Positions 32,765-41,594 of a DNA stretch of 64,000 bases are shown here, in pieces. This DNA is from Hymenobacter aquaticus (GTDB taxonomy: Bacteria > Bacteroidota > Bacteroidia > Cytophagales > Hymenobacteraceae). The translations under genes and the position numbers were made by a program. The stretch spans positions 1,054,001 through 1,118,000 of the forward strand of contig NZ_SRLC01000002.1 of assembly GCF_004765605.1 (NCBI RefSeq), written 5' to 3'. Each line of letters starts with the position of its first letter. Position 1 is the first letter of the stretch. Under the pieces are notes generated by a model that saw only the letters and a program-made list of their open reading frames with translations, was not told the origin of the DNA and made no database searches.

Positions 32765-35293
32765 TTGAAAAATGTATTGGTTTTGGGCAGCGCCGCACTG
32801 GTGCTTCCCTTGCTTGCGCCCACCGCGGCGCTGGCTCAAGGCCCCGTGGCCGGCACCGTAACGGACACCCGCTCGGGGGCCGTGCTGCCCGGCGCCACGG
32901 TGCTGCTCGATGGCGCCGTGGTAGGCGCTACCGATGCCGCCGGCCGCTTTGCCGTGCCGGCCGTGCCGGCCGGCGCGCACGAGCTGCGCATCACTTTCCT
33001 GGGCTACGAGGCCCTCTCGCAGGCCGTGCAGGGCCAAACTGCCGAGCAGCAGCTGGCCCTGGGGCTCCGGCCCGGCGGCGCGGTGCTTACCGGCGAAGCC
33101 CTGGTAACGGCCAGCCGCGCCAACGAGCGCACGGCCACGGCCTACACCAACCTGGGCAAGCAGGACCTGGCCAAGCGCAACTTCGGCCAGGACATTCCCT
33201 ACCTGCTCGACCAGACGCCCTCGGTGGTCGTCACCTCGGATGCCGGGGCGGGCGTGGGCTACACCGACATCCGGGTGCGGGGCACCAGCAACACGGGCAT
33301 CAACATGACCATCAACGGGGTGCCGCTGAACGACGCCGAGTCGCACGGCTCGTTTCTGGTGAATCTGCCCGACCTGGCTTCGTCGGTGAGCAGCCTGCAG
33401 GTGCAGCGCGGGGTGGGCACCAGCCAGAACGGCGGGGCGGCCTTCGGGGCCAGCATCAACATCTCCACCTTCGAGAACCGCACCGAGGCCTACGCCGAAA
33501 CCCAGAACACCTTCGGCTCCTTCAACACCTGGAAAAACAACGTGTCGTTTGGCACGGGGCTGCTGGGCGGCCACTTTCTGGTCGATGGGCGGTTGTCGCG
33601 CATCGTGTCGGAGGGCTACATGAACCGGGCGGCGTCGGATCTGAAGTCGTACTACCTCTCGGCCGGCTACCAGAGCAAAAACACGCTGCTCAAGTTCATC
33701 ACCTTCTCGGGCCGCGAGAAAACCTACCAGTCGTGGAACGGGGTGCCCGAGCCCATCCTGACCGGCGACCGGAAGCTGCTCCAGCTGTTTGTCGACAACG
33801 GCGAGCTGACCGAGGAGGCGGCCGCGCGCGGCTTGCAGGAAGGCCGGCGCTTCAGCTACTACACCTACGACAACCAGACCGACAACTACCAGCAGAACCA
33901 CTACCAGCTGCACCTTTCGCAGGCCCTGGGCACCGACTGGAGCCTGGGCGCGGCCCTGCACCTGACGCGGGGCTTTGGCTACTACGAAAGCTACCGGGCC
34001 GACCGGAAGCTGGACAACTACAGCCTCGACAACGTGGTTATCGGCACGCAAACCATCAAGCGCACCAACCTGATTGACCAGAAGTGGCTGGATAACTACT
34101 TCTACGGCGGCACCTTCGCCCTGAACTACCAGCCCCGGGCCAACGACAAGCTGCAAGCCACGCTGGGCGGGGCCTGGAACCAGTTCAAAAACGACCACTA
34201 CGGCGAGGTTATCTGGGCCCAGTATGCTTCCAACGGCGGCATCCGGCACCGCTACTACTTCAACGACGCCACCAAAACCGACTACAACGCCTACGCCCGC
34301 GCCACCTACCAGGTGCTGCCCCAGCTGGGCGTCTACGCCGACGTGCAGGTGCGCCACATCGACTACGCCATTGATGGGGTAGAGTCGAAGCCGGGGGCGG
34401 CGGGTGCCGTGCGCGGCAACGTGGACGTGACGACCCGGGCCCGCTACACCTTCTTCAACCCTAAGGCCGGCGCCACCTTTGCCCTGGGCGAAGGCCAGCA
34501 GCTCTACGCCAGCTTCGCCGTGGCCCAGCGCGAGCCGGTGCGCTCCGACTTCGTGGACCCCGCCGCCGGCGCCGACCCGGTGAAGGCCGAGCGCCTGCAC
34601 GATCTGGAGGCCGGCTACCGCATTTCGCGGCCCGAGGCCAGCGTGCTGGGGCCGCACACCGCCCTGCGCTTCGAGGCCAACTATTTCTACATGAACTACC
34701 GCAACCAGCTGGTGGCCACCGGCCGGGTAAACGACGTGGGCACGGCCCTGCGCACCAACGTGGCCCGCAGCTACCGCACCGGCATCGAGCTGACGGGCTT
34801 TGCCTCGGCCAACGACCTGATCAGCCTGAGCAGCACCCTGACGCTGAGCCGCAACCGGATTTTGAACTTCCGCGAAACGGTGTACGACGCGAACTACGAG
34901 CCCGTAACGGCTTCGGAAGGGCGTAACTCCACTATTTCCTACTCGCCCTCGGTGGTTTCGGCCCACACCCTGGAAGGCCAGCCGCTGAAAGGCCTGCGTG
35001 TGGCGCTGCTCTACAAAACCGTGGGCCAGCAGTACCTCGACAACACGGCCAGCGCCACCAAGCGCCTGGATGCCTACCAGGTGCTCGATCTGCGCCTGCG
35101 CTACACCATCCGGCCCACGTTCGTGAAGGAAATCGAGCTGGGCCTGCTGGTCAACAACGTGCTGAACCGCGAGTACGAAGCCAACGGCTACACCTACGGC
35201 TACCCCAACGGCGACGGGCAGCAGCAGACGTTCACCTACTACTTCCCCCAGGCCAAGCGCAATTTCCTGGCCTCGGTGGGCGTGAAGTTTTAA
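32765..35293 (+). CDS. TonB-dependent receptor under TPP riboswitch control (probable thiamin receptor)
   Basis: About 842 aa. After a signal peptide (NVLVLGSAALVLPLLAPTAA, cleavage after LAQG) comes a carboxypeptidase-regulatory-like domain (VAGTVTDTRSGAVLPGATVL), then a plug (LLDQTPSVVVTSDAGAGVG, DIRVRGTSNTGINMTINGVP) and a 22-strand barrel ending FLASVGVKF. The riboswitch immediately upstream indicates uptake of thiamin or a precursor through the outer membrane. Start: a TTG at 32765 yields a clean signal peptide and follows the T-rich tract; another TTG at 32714 would add 17 residues and overlap the hairpin. Fed by TonB/ExbBD located elsewhere. Confidence 0.93.
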   Translation: MKNVLVLGSAALVLPLLAPTAALAQGPVAGTVTDTRSGAVLPGATVLLDGAVVGATDAAGRFAVPAVPAGAHELRITFLGYEALSQAVQGQTAEQQLALGLRPGGAVLTGEALVTASRANERTATAYTNLGKQDLAKRNFGQDIPYLLDQTPSVVVTSDAGAGVGYTDIRVRGTSNTGINMTINGVPLNDAESHGSFLVNLPDLASSVSSLQVQRGVGTSQNGGAAFGASINISTFENRTEAYAETQNTFGSFNTWKNNVSFGTGLLGGHFLVDGRLSRIVSEGYMNRAASDLKSYYLSAGYQSKNTLLKFITFSGREKTYQSWNGVPEPILTGDRKLLQLFVDNGELTEEAAARGLQEGRRFSYYTYDNQTDNYQQNHYQLHLSQALGTDWSLGAALHLTRGFGYYESYRADRKLDNYSLDNVVIGTQTIKRTNLIDQKWLDNYFYGGTFALNYQPRANDKLQATLGGAWNQFKNDHYGEVIWAQYASNGGIRHRYYFNDATKTDYNAYARATYQVLPQLGVYADVQVRHIDYAIDGVESKPGAAGAVRGNVDVTTRARYTFFNPKAGATFALGEGQQLYASFAVAQREPVRSDFVDPAAGADPVKAERLHDLEAGYRISRPEASVLGPHTALRFEANYFYMNYRNQLVATGRVNDVGTALRTNVARSYRTGIELTGFASANDLISLSSTLTLSRNRILNFRETVYDANYEPVTASEGRNSTISYSPSVVSAHTLEGQPLKGLRVALLYKTVGQQYLDNTASATKRLDAYQVLDLRLRYTIRPTFVKEIELGLLVNNVLNREYEANGYTYGYPNGDGQQQTFTYYFPQAKRNFLASVGVKF

Positions 35294-35305
35294 GGTGCTA
35301 ATACT

Positions 35306-35650
35306 TAATGTGGGGAATGTGAGGAATGTGGGAAATGTGGGAAATGTGGGAAATGTGGAGAATGTGCGAATGTGTCATTGTGAGGCGCGAAGCACCCGAA
35401 GAACAGCGTAGCTAATCTGTCCTCTGCTAGTGACTAATGACCTTTTACCAGAAAGCCCCTTACGCCACGCGGTAGTAAGGGGCTTTTCACATTAGAAGGC
35501 TCACCACCTTTCAGGGGACGGATTGACGCCGCTTGAGGCGCGGAATGGATTACGCCTCGCAGTAGACATTACTCACATTTCGCACATTAGCACATTCCCC
35601 ACATTCCCCACATTAAAAATTAGCACTTCAGCACATTCCCCACATCAGCA
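35306..35650. repeat. Intergenic block with inverted AATGTGGG microsatellite arms
   Basis: Between convergent genes. The left arm (35306-35375) repeats GTGGGAAATGTGGGAAAT-type 10-bp words; the right arm (35565-35650) carries the inverse, CACATTCCCCACATTCCCC. The middle contains a fragment of the TCATTGTGAGG repeat (35373-35425), a terminator and GC-rich unclassified sequence. No open frame of interest. Confidence 0.75.
35452..35487. terminator. Terminator between the TonB and APC permease genes
   Basis: AAAGCCCCTTAC / GTAAGGGGCTTTT hairpin with an 11-nt loop, symmetrical, inside the repeat block. Confidence 0.8.
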
Positions 35651-35652
35651 CA

Positions 35653-37392
35653 TTAAATAATGAGCCGCACGCCGCCCAGCTCGGAAATGTGGTAAGGGAA
35701 CTGGTTGCCGGGGGAGCCGATAAACATAAAGTTCTTGGGAATATTCCACTTCGCCGACAGCTCCTCAATCAGCTTGGGGCCGAAATGGCCTTCCATCGTC
35801 ACGAAATCCACCTCAATCTGCTCGTAGGCGCGGTCCAGCACCCGGATGTCGGTCAGCAGCTCCTGCGGAAACTTTTCCCCGGGCTTGAGCAGCGTCACGA
35901 TTTTGAGGCGGTTGGTAAACTCGTTTTCGACCACGTAGGCCATGACTTTGTTGAGGTTCGAGACGTTGTCGCCCTTGGTGAAAAAGACGAACTCCTGCTT
36001 GTGCAGCTCCCGCAGCTGCCGGCGCACGAACAGCCGCCCCAGGCGCGAAAACCGCGGCGAGTGCTCGGCAAACGAGTTGACGGCCGCCAGCCCCAGGTTC
36101 AGAATGGCCGTGCGGTTGAGCATGATGTACACCAGGGCCATCGTCGGCAGGAAGTACTGCAGGAACACAATCAGGTAGTCGGGGTGAATCTTGATGTTGC
36201 CGTAGAGGGCCAGCAAGATGCCGATGAAAGCCAGCAGCACGGTGAAAATGCCCGCGTAGACCGGCCGGGGCAGCTGGGGCCGCTTGCTCTTGAGCAGGAA
36301 GTTGCCCAGGGCGAAAAACGCCATAACCGACAAAAACGAAATGGTGTACACCCCCGACAGCGGCCCGAGCTGCCCGCCCGTAATAAGCAGCACCGACACG
36401 CAGAGCAGGAAAAAGGTCAGCAGAATCAGGTAGTTGCTGCCGGCCTTGTTTTCCCGCAGGAAGAACTGGGGCAGAATCCGGTCCAGGGTCATGCGCTTCA
36501 TCAGCCCGCTCACGCCCACGAACGAGGTTAGCACGGCCCCGCTGAGCACGGCCACGGCATCCACCGAAATCAACATGCCCAGCCACCGGCCGCCGGTGGT
36601 GGTGCCCAGGTGGGAAAGCAGGGTTTCGGTATGTTCGCCCACCTGCGTCATGGGCAGCACGGCAATGGCCAGAAAGGCAATGACGGGGTTGAAGAAGCTG
36701 ACCACCACCCACATGTTGCGCAGGGTTTTGGCAAACACGCCCCGGGCCTGCTCCTCCACGAAGTTGGCCGAGCTTTCGAAGCCCGAAATGCCCAGCATGG
36801 CCGCGCTGAAGCCGAAAAACAGGGCCGTAACGATGCTGCCGCCCCGCACCGGCAGCTGAAAGTTGAGGTGCAGGTTGTCGAGCCCGTTGGTGGCCAAATA
36901 CCAGACGGCACTGCCCACCAGCAGCGTGAGCGAGGCCAGGTGCACCAGAAAAATGGCCACCGCCACCTTCGCCGACTCCGAAATGCCCAGGATGGTAAGC
37001 ACCAGAAACAAGCCCAGCAGCCCCAGCGTGGCCCCGATAATGGGCAGCCCGTGCCAGAGCGTGTGCAGGTAGTGCATGGCCTCGGAAGCCGAAATAACGG
37101 CCGTGGCCATGTACGACAGGATGGTCAGGCAGGCCGCCAGGGCGGCGTTACGCTTACTGGTCGTGTTCAGCAGCACGTTGTAGGCCCCGCCGTTCAGGGG
37201 CAGGGCGCCCACTACTTCGCCGTAAATCGAGCGGAACAGGTACAGCACGGCCCCCACGATGAGCAGGGCAATCCAGGCGTACTGCCCGGCGTAGGCAATA
37301 GCCAGGGCCGACACGTACAGGCACGAGGAGGAAATGTCGTTGCCGCAGATGGCCGTGGCTTCCAGCTCGTTTAGTTTCTTTTCGTGACTCAT
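35653..37392 (-). CDS. APC-superfamily amino-acid permease with C-terminal cytoplasmic domain
   Basis: 579 aa. Roughly 12 membrane helices in residues 15-430, beginning ATAICGNDISSSCLYVSALA, where the GND/ISS glycine-serine motif replaces the usual G-x-G of the first helix, and YGEVVGALPLNGGAYNVLLN in helix 2-3. Residues about 440-579 form a soluble domain with no transmembrane character (FVFFTKGDNVSNLNKVMAYV and ITELGG-like ending HISELGGVRLII). That tail resembles the regulatory domains of KUP/APC fusions but I cannot name it. Substrate unknown; probably a proton-coupled amino acid or organic anion. Confidence 0.85.
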   Translation of the reverse strand: MSHEKKLNELEATAICGNDISSSCLYVSALAIAYAGQYAWIALLIVGAVLYLFRSIYGEVVGALPLNGGAYNVLLNTTSKRNAALAACLTILSYMATAVISASEAMHYLHTLWHGLPIIGATLGLLGLFLVLTILGISESAKVAVAIFLVHLASLTLLVGSAVWYLATNGLDNLHLNFQLPVRGGSIVTALFFGFSAAMLGISGFESSANFVEEQARGVFAKTLRNMWVVVSFFNPVIAFLAIAVLPMTQVGEHTETLLSHLGTTTGGRWLGMLISVDAVAVLSGAVLTSFVGVSGLMKRMTLDRILPQFFLRENKAGSNYLILLTFFLLCVSVLLITGGQLGPLSGVYTISFLSVMAFFALGNFLLKSKRPQLPRPVYAGIFTVLLAFIGILLALYGNIKIHPDYLIVFLQYFLPTMALVYIMLNRTAILNLGLAAVNSFAEHSPRFSRLGRLFVRRQLRELHKQEFVFFTKGDNVSNLNKVMAYVVENEFTNRLKIVTLLKPGEKFPQELLTDIRVLDRAYEQIEVDFVTMEGHFGPKLIEELSAKWNIPKNFMFIGSPGNQFPYHISELGGVRLII

Positions 37393-37580
37393 ATGGCGGA
37401 ACGGGTGGGAAAGAGCGGCAGGGTGGTGGACCCTCTACGGCAAAATGCGCCTTTTTGAATATAAAAACCGCAAAAACTGTCGGGTGCTCCGGCTGGCTGG
37501 GCCGCTGGCCGAAACCGGGCCGCCGCCTCATTCCGGTCGAACCAACCCCGCGAACCGCCTGTTCTGCATTCTGAAACTTC

Positions 37581-37588
37581 TATCTTTG
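37581..37588 (+). promoter_or_regulatory. Candidate -7 box for the acyl-CoA dehydrogenase
   Basis: TATCTTTG on the plus strand, 27 bp ahead of the ATG at 37616. -33 box not seen. Confidence 0.45.
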
Positions 37589-37615
37589 AGGCTGATTCCC
37601 ACCCAACCCCCAGCT

Positions 37616-38848
37616 ATGTCATCCCAATCCGACGTCCTCTCGCCCAAGGCTAAAGCCGAGCAGCACCGTGGCTCTTTGAACGCCGCCGGCTTCACCGACT
37701 ATTACGACATCGACGGCCTGCTGACCGAAGAGCACAAGCTCATCCGCCAGAGCATCCGCGACTTTGTCAAAAAGGAAATCAGCCCCTCTATCGAAAAGTG
37801 GGCCCAGGACAATCATTTCCCCTCCGAAATCGTCAAGAAGTTCGGCGACGTGGGCGCGTTTGGTCCGACCATCCCTACCGAGTACGGCGGCGGCGGCCTC
37901 GACTACATCAGCTACGGCCTGATTATGCAGGAAATTGAGCGCGGCGACTCCGGCATGCGCTCCACGGCCTCGGTGCAGGGCTCCCTGGTGATGTACCCCA
38001 TCTACGCCTACGGCTCGGAAGAGCAGCGCAAGAAATACCTGCCCAAGCTCGCCTCGGGCGAGTGGCTCGGCTGCTTCGGCCTCACCGAGCCCGACCACGG
38101 CTCGAACCCCGGCGGCATGGTGACCAAGATTGAGGACAAAGGCGACTACTACCTGCTCAACGGCGCCAAGCTCTGGATTTCGAACTCGCCCGAGTGCCAG
38201 GTGGCCGTGGTGTGGGCCAAAAACGAGCAGGGTCGCATCAAGGGCCTCATCGTGGAGCGCGGCATGGAAGGCTTCACCACCCCCGAAATTCACAACAAGT
38301 GGAGCCTGCGCGCCTCCTGCACCGGCGAGCTGGTGTTCGACAACGTGAAGGTGCCCAAGGAAAACCTGCTGCCCAACGTGGAAGGCCTGCGCGGCCCCCT
38401 CGGCTGCCTCGATTCGGCTCGCTACGGCATTGCCTGGGGCGCCATCGGCGTGGCCATCGACTGCTACGAGTCGGCCCTGAAGTACTCGCTGGAGCGGGAG
38501 CAGTTCGGCAAGCCGATTGCCGCCTTCCAGCTTCAGCAGAAAAAGCTGGCCGAAATGATTACCGAAATCACCAAGGCCCAGCTGATGGTGTGGCGCCTGG
38601 GCATGCTCAAGAATGAGGGCAAAGCCACCAGCGCCCAGATCAGCATGGCCAAGCGCAACTCCGTGGACATGGCCCTGCACGTAGCCCGCGAAGCCCGCCA
38701 GATTCACGGCGGCATGGGCATCACCGGCGAGTACCCCATCATGCGCCACATGATGAACCTGGAGTCGGTCATCACCTACGAAGGCACCCACGACATCCAC
38801 CTGCTCATCACCGGCGCCGACATCACCGGGATTCAGGCGTTTAAGTAA
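37616..38848 (+). CDS. Acyl-CoA dehydrogenase, glutaryl-CoA dehydrogenase-like
   Basis: 410-aa flavoprotein. The sequence follows human-type glutaryl-CoA dehydrogenase: SVQGSLVMYPIYAYGSEEQR near residue 125, GCFGLTEPDHGSNPGGM near 155, LNGAKLWISNSPE near 180, REQFGKPIAAFQLQQ near 290, and the catalytic-base region NLESVITYEGTHDIHLLITG with Glu of YEGTH. It oxidises and decarboxylates glutaryl-CoA to crotonyl-CoA in lysine/tryptophan breakdown; other acyl-CoAs are possible. Start ATG 37616 chosen; the longer reading to 37445 is upstream of a -7 box. Confidence 0.92.
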   Translation: MSSQSDVLSPKAKAEQHRGSLNAAGFTDYYDIDGLLTEEHKLIRQSIRDFVKKEISPSIEKWAQDNHFPSEIVKKFGDVGAFGPTIPTEYGGGGLDYISYGLIMQEIERGDSGMRSTASVQGSLVMYPIYAYGSEEQRKKYLPKLASGEWLGCFGLTEPDHGSNPGGMVTKIEDKGDYYLLNGAKLWISNSPECQVAVVWAKNEQGRIKGLIVERGMEGFTTPEIHNKWSLRASCTGELVFDNVKVPKENLLPNVEGLRGPLGCLDSARYGIAWGAIGVAIDCYESALKYSLEREQFGKPIAAFQLQQKKLAEMITEITKAQLMVWRLGMLKNEGKATSAQISMAKRNSVDMALHVAREARQIHGGMGITGEYPIMRHMMNLESVITYEGTHDIHLLITGADITGIQAFK

Positions 38849-38865
38849 AATGTTCTGACTAGTCT

Positions 38866-38900
38866 AAAAGGCCGTTTCAGCACCTGAAACGGCCTTTTTT
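38866..38900 (+). terminator. Terminator after the acyl-CoA dehydrogenase
   Basis: AAAAGGCCGTTTCAG / CTGAAACGGCCTTTTTT hairpin, 18 bp past the stop. Confidence 0.9.
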
Positions 38901-38982
38901 ATATGTGTTTCTCCATGTTTGCCTGCTCAATTTCTTTGTCAAGTCTGGTGAAGATTCTTTCTCATTACTATAGTTGTACCCC

Positions 38983-39546
38983 ATGAGCAGATCATGTGAG
39001 TTGCGGCCAATTTCGGAAGCAGAGGCTCAAGAGTTCCTACGATGCCCGGAAAAGCTGGTTCAGGTGGAAGAAGACCGATATGAGCAAAGTAGAGTAGCCG
39101 ATTCGGCATTGGATAGCGCTGATTCGCAAAGCGGCTTTTACGACTGGAGAGTGTTGGTCATACTCGTTTCCTGCAGTCACACCGCATGGCATGTCGTTGT
39201 GGAGGAAGGAGAAAAGGTTGGGGAAGATGATTATCTGCTGGGATATCCGGACCGGATACTTAGGGCCCCGCAGGTTAGGAACCTTAGCACCGCGCTAGCC
39301 AGCGCGCTGGCAGAAATGCCTGAAAACCCCGCCGCTGCATCCGACGAACTTCTACCTCAAACTCCCGCCGGCTGGGAGTTGCTTGAGGAAGACGATTACC
39401 TACCCTTTACCGGGGAAGGAGGATTTAGACGTGCACCCGTAGAAGAAGCATCAACTGACCTGACCGAGCGGAAAATGCAAGAAGAATTGCAGCGCTTTAT
39501 CCAAAAAGCAGCCGCCGCTAACCAAGCTTTGCTGATTCTAGGTTAA
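38983..39546 (+). CDS. Hypothetical acidic protein, 187 aa
   Basis: Begins with ATG at 38983 (a TTG at 38974 is less likely). The protein is acidic with a conserved-looking start (CELRPISEAEAQEFLRCPEK) and no signal or membrane segment. It reads as a small globular protein with a charged, helical C-terminus (ERKMQEELQRFIQKAAAANQ). GC is lower than in neighbouring genes. No family recognised. Closed by the hairpin at 39575. Confidence 0.6.
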   Translation: MSRSCELRPISEAEAQEFLRCPEKLVQVEEDRYEQSRVADSALDSADSQSGFYDWRVLVILVSCSHTAWHVVVEEGEKVGEDDYLLGYPDRILRAPQVRNLSTALASALAEMPENPAAASDELLPQTPAGWELLEEDDYLPFTGEGGFRRAPVEEASTDLTERKMQEELQRFIQKAAAANQALLILG

Positions 39547-39574
39547 CCCCCGGAGTCACGCAAGAGCCCAAAAC

Positions 39575-39608
39575 AAAAAGCCGCCCCGGAACCCCGGAGC
39601 GGCTTTTT
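39575..39608. terminator. Bidirectional terminator
   Basis: AAAAAGCCGCTCC-type stem (AAAAAGCCGC / GCGGCTTTTT plus CCGG pairing) between convergent genes. Confidence 0.8.
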
Positions 39609-39629
39609 GTTTTCTGCAAACCCCGCTTC

Positions 39630-39989
39630 TCAGCGCCGCTCCAGCAGATACGTAGCCGTACTCACCACGTCGGGGCCCAGCAGGGGGTGCTGCAGATCCG
39701 GCGTACTGGTTTCGGTTTGCTGCATTTCTACTACCTGCCAGCCTAGGCCGCGCAGCTCGTTGAGCTTCACCAGCAGCTGGGCCTGGTACTTATACTCGCC
39801 CTTAGTCTTGGTCAGCAGCTTCTCCTGGGTGACTTCTCCGGTGGGCGAAATCATGACCAGCGTGGGTTTGCCCGCGCTACTGTACAGCGAGAGCTGCATG
39901 TATTCGGGAGTGGCGGCAGCTTTGGGATAAAACGCCCACGAGCCTAGGGCGGCCAGCAGCAGCCCTGCCAGGAGCAGAATGTTTTTCAT
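39630..39989 (-). CDS. Exported hypothetical protein, 119 aa
   Basis: A short signal peptide (MKNILLLAGLLLAALGSWAF) precedes an alpha/beta mature domain of about 95 residues (LSLYSSAGKPTLVMISPTGE, then LLVKLNELRGLGWQVVEMQQ). No cysteines in the mature part. It follows the gene at 40035 by 45 bp on the same strand and may be part of that operon. No family recognised. Confidence 0.7.
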   Translation of the reverse strand: MKNILLLAGLLLAALGSWAFYPKAAATPEYMQLSLYSSAGKPTLVMISPTGEVTQEKLLTKTKGEYKYQAQLLVKLNELRGLGWQVVEMQQTETSTPDLQHPLLGPDVVSTATYLLERR

Positions 39990-40034
39990 GCGGTAAGACG
40001 TAAAGGTGAGGGAGCAAATAGGGGCGAAGCGGAA

Positions 40035-41075
40035 CTACAGTAGCTCAGTGAGGCTCCGAACTTCGGCATCGGCACGGCTAAGGTCAGGATGCTCATTTCC
40101 GAAATGGTCCCGCACCCGCTCACAATACGCCTGCAAATCGGCCGGGCCGGTGGTGTTGACCAGATCCAGCTGCTCCTGGTCGTAGGTCGACAGGAAGGGC
40201 CGTGGCGGATCGGGTTTCAGAATCCGGGAGGCTACCCAGTCGGCCCAGGTGCCTTCGGGCGTCAGCTCGACGAGCAGGGCCAGCAGCGTAACCTGGGCGG
40301 CCTGGTACAGTACCAGGGCTTCCGCTTCGGAAAGATTGAATTCCGTGGCGGGCGGCAGGTCAATCAGGCGCTGAAACAGGGGCAGCCGGATACTGGCCTG
40401 CGTAAAGCTCAGCCGGGCGAGGCCGTGAACAAGGGCGTGGTCGGAAATCAGCGGGAGGTGGTCAATCAGGCTGACCGCCAGCAGGAGCAGCTGGGCCAGG
40501 TCGGGCGAAACCGACCCGAAGGGCGTCAGCGCGGAGGTATCGGGGGCGTTGTAGGGTCCGATGCCGGCGCGGACGGTAGTGCCAAGGCGGGCAAACAAGC
40601 CCTGCAGGGCCAGCTGCTGCAAGTGCAGCTCTTCCCGCAGCGTGTCGTTGTTGGCTGTCACGCGCCGGATTATATGCAGCGCGGCCTCCAGGCACTGGCG
40701 GCTATTGCGGTACTTCACCTCCAGGGCCGCCAGCTGCGCCTCGGGGTCGTCATCGGCTTGAAAAGCGGAAGTTATCGTCGCCCAGATGTCCGGGCATTCC
40801 AGGGCCAGGCGGGCCACTGCCACGTAGCGGTGCATGGCCGGCAGGTCGGTGCGCAGCTCCTGTAGCAGCTCGGGAATCTGGCGCACGGCCCGGCAGCGGG
40901 CCTGCTCTTCCTGGGTAAAGCCAAATTCCGTGGCCAGAACCCGGGGCAGCGGGTCGTGGGCATTCAGCACGAGCAGGGAGGTGGCCACGTGGGCCAGGCT
41001 CAGGCCTAGCGGCACTGCCTCCGCCAGAAAAGCAGTGTCCGTGGGGAGTCCGTCGTCGGAAAATATAGCATCCAT
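40035..41075 (-). CDS. Hypothetical all-helical protein, paralogue of the 42994 gene
   Basis: 346 aa, rich in Leu and Ala, predicted nearly all helical, without signal peptide or membrane segments. It shares a diffuse but consistent pattern with the protein at 42994: a PDLAQLLLLAVSLIDHLPL / PQLQMVRLAVLLVHSLP segment in the middle, LSEAEALVLYQAAQVTLLAL / LSMPELVQIYQAMQV later, and identical-style ends (EVRSLTELL / EIADLTDLL). I do not recognise a domain. It starts 41 bp after the DUF4268 gene, so it may form an operon with that pair. Confidence 0.65.
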   Translation of the reverse strand: MDAIFSDDGLPTDTAFLAEAVPLGLSLAHVATSLLVLNAHDPLPRVLATEFGFTQEEQARCRAVRQIPELLQELRTDLPAMHRYVAVARLALECPDIWATITSAFQADDDPEAQLAALEVKYRNSRQCLEAALHIIRRVTANNDTLREELHLQQLALQGLFARLGTTVRAGIGPYNAPDTSALTPFGSVSPDLAQLLLLAVSLIDHLPLISDHALVHGLARLSFTQASIRLPLFQRLIDLPPATEFNLSEAEALVLYQAAQVTLLALLVELTPEGTWADWVASRILKPDPPRPFLSTYDQEQLDLVNTTGPADLQAYCERVRDHFGNEHPDLSRADAEVRSLTELL

Positions 41076-41115
41076 ATCTATCTATAAGGTAAGGAAGCAA
41101 TATAGGTATCTTAGT

Positions 41116-41577
41116 TCATCTTAAATCGTCGAAGGCGTATTGGGCCCCGCTCCAGAACTCGTCCAGGGCCATGAGGCGGGGCTTGAAAAAGGAAATCAGC
41201 TGGGGCCAGTCGTCCCGGTTGAACATGTTTACCGGCCGCAGCTCCCGGTAGATGCGGCTCACTACCTGCCCGTTCTCGTCCTGGAAGTGCGGCTCCCAGG
41301 TCCAGACCTCGCCCAGGCTTTCCTCCAGCATCCGGCGCAGCTCCGCGAACTGCTGGAAAAACAGCTCCCGGATATCCTCGTCGGGGTGGGTGAGGTCGAT
41401 GCTGATGCTGGCCTGGCGCACGTCGGCCCGCAGGCGGAAGTAGACGTGCTTGAGGCCGGTTTTGTAGTTAATCCAGTTGGTGGGCACGCCCTCGGCCGAG
41501 GGCACCGGGGCCATATACTGCCCAAACGTGGTCCAGAAGGCCTGGCGCAGCTGGGCCGCTTCGGTTTTGCTGTACAT
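41116..41577 (-). CDS. DUF4268 domain protein
   Basis: 153 aa from ATG 41577. The reading matches DUF4268: KTEAAQLRQAFWTTFGQYMA at the start, then INYKTGLKHVYFRLRADVRQ, FFQQFAELRRMLEESLGEVW and FNRDDWPQLISFFKPRLMAL. DUF4268 has no established function; it is often found alone or fused to nuclease-like domains. A longer reading (to 41793) overlaps the winged-helix gene in another frame and is rejected. It lies 17 bp after the winged-helix gene. Confidence 0.8.
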   Translation of the reverse strand: MYSKTEAAQLRQAFWTTFGQYMAPVPSAEGVPTNWINYKTGLKHVYFRLRADVRQASISIDLTHPDEDIRELFFQQFAELRRMLEESLGEVWTWEPHFQDENGQVVSRIYRELRPVNMFNRDDWPQLISFFKPRLMALDEFWSGAQYAFDDLR

Positions 41578-41594
41578 AGGAGAGAAGAGAACTA

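Noticed and set aside
32759..34966. 735-aa minus-strand reading antisense to the TonB receptor
   Set aside because: Composition is that of a reverse-frame shadow; the plus strand has an unambiguous receptor and riboswitch.
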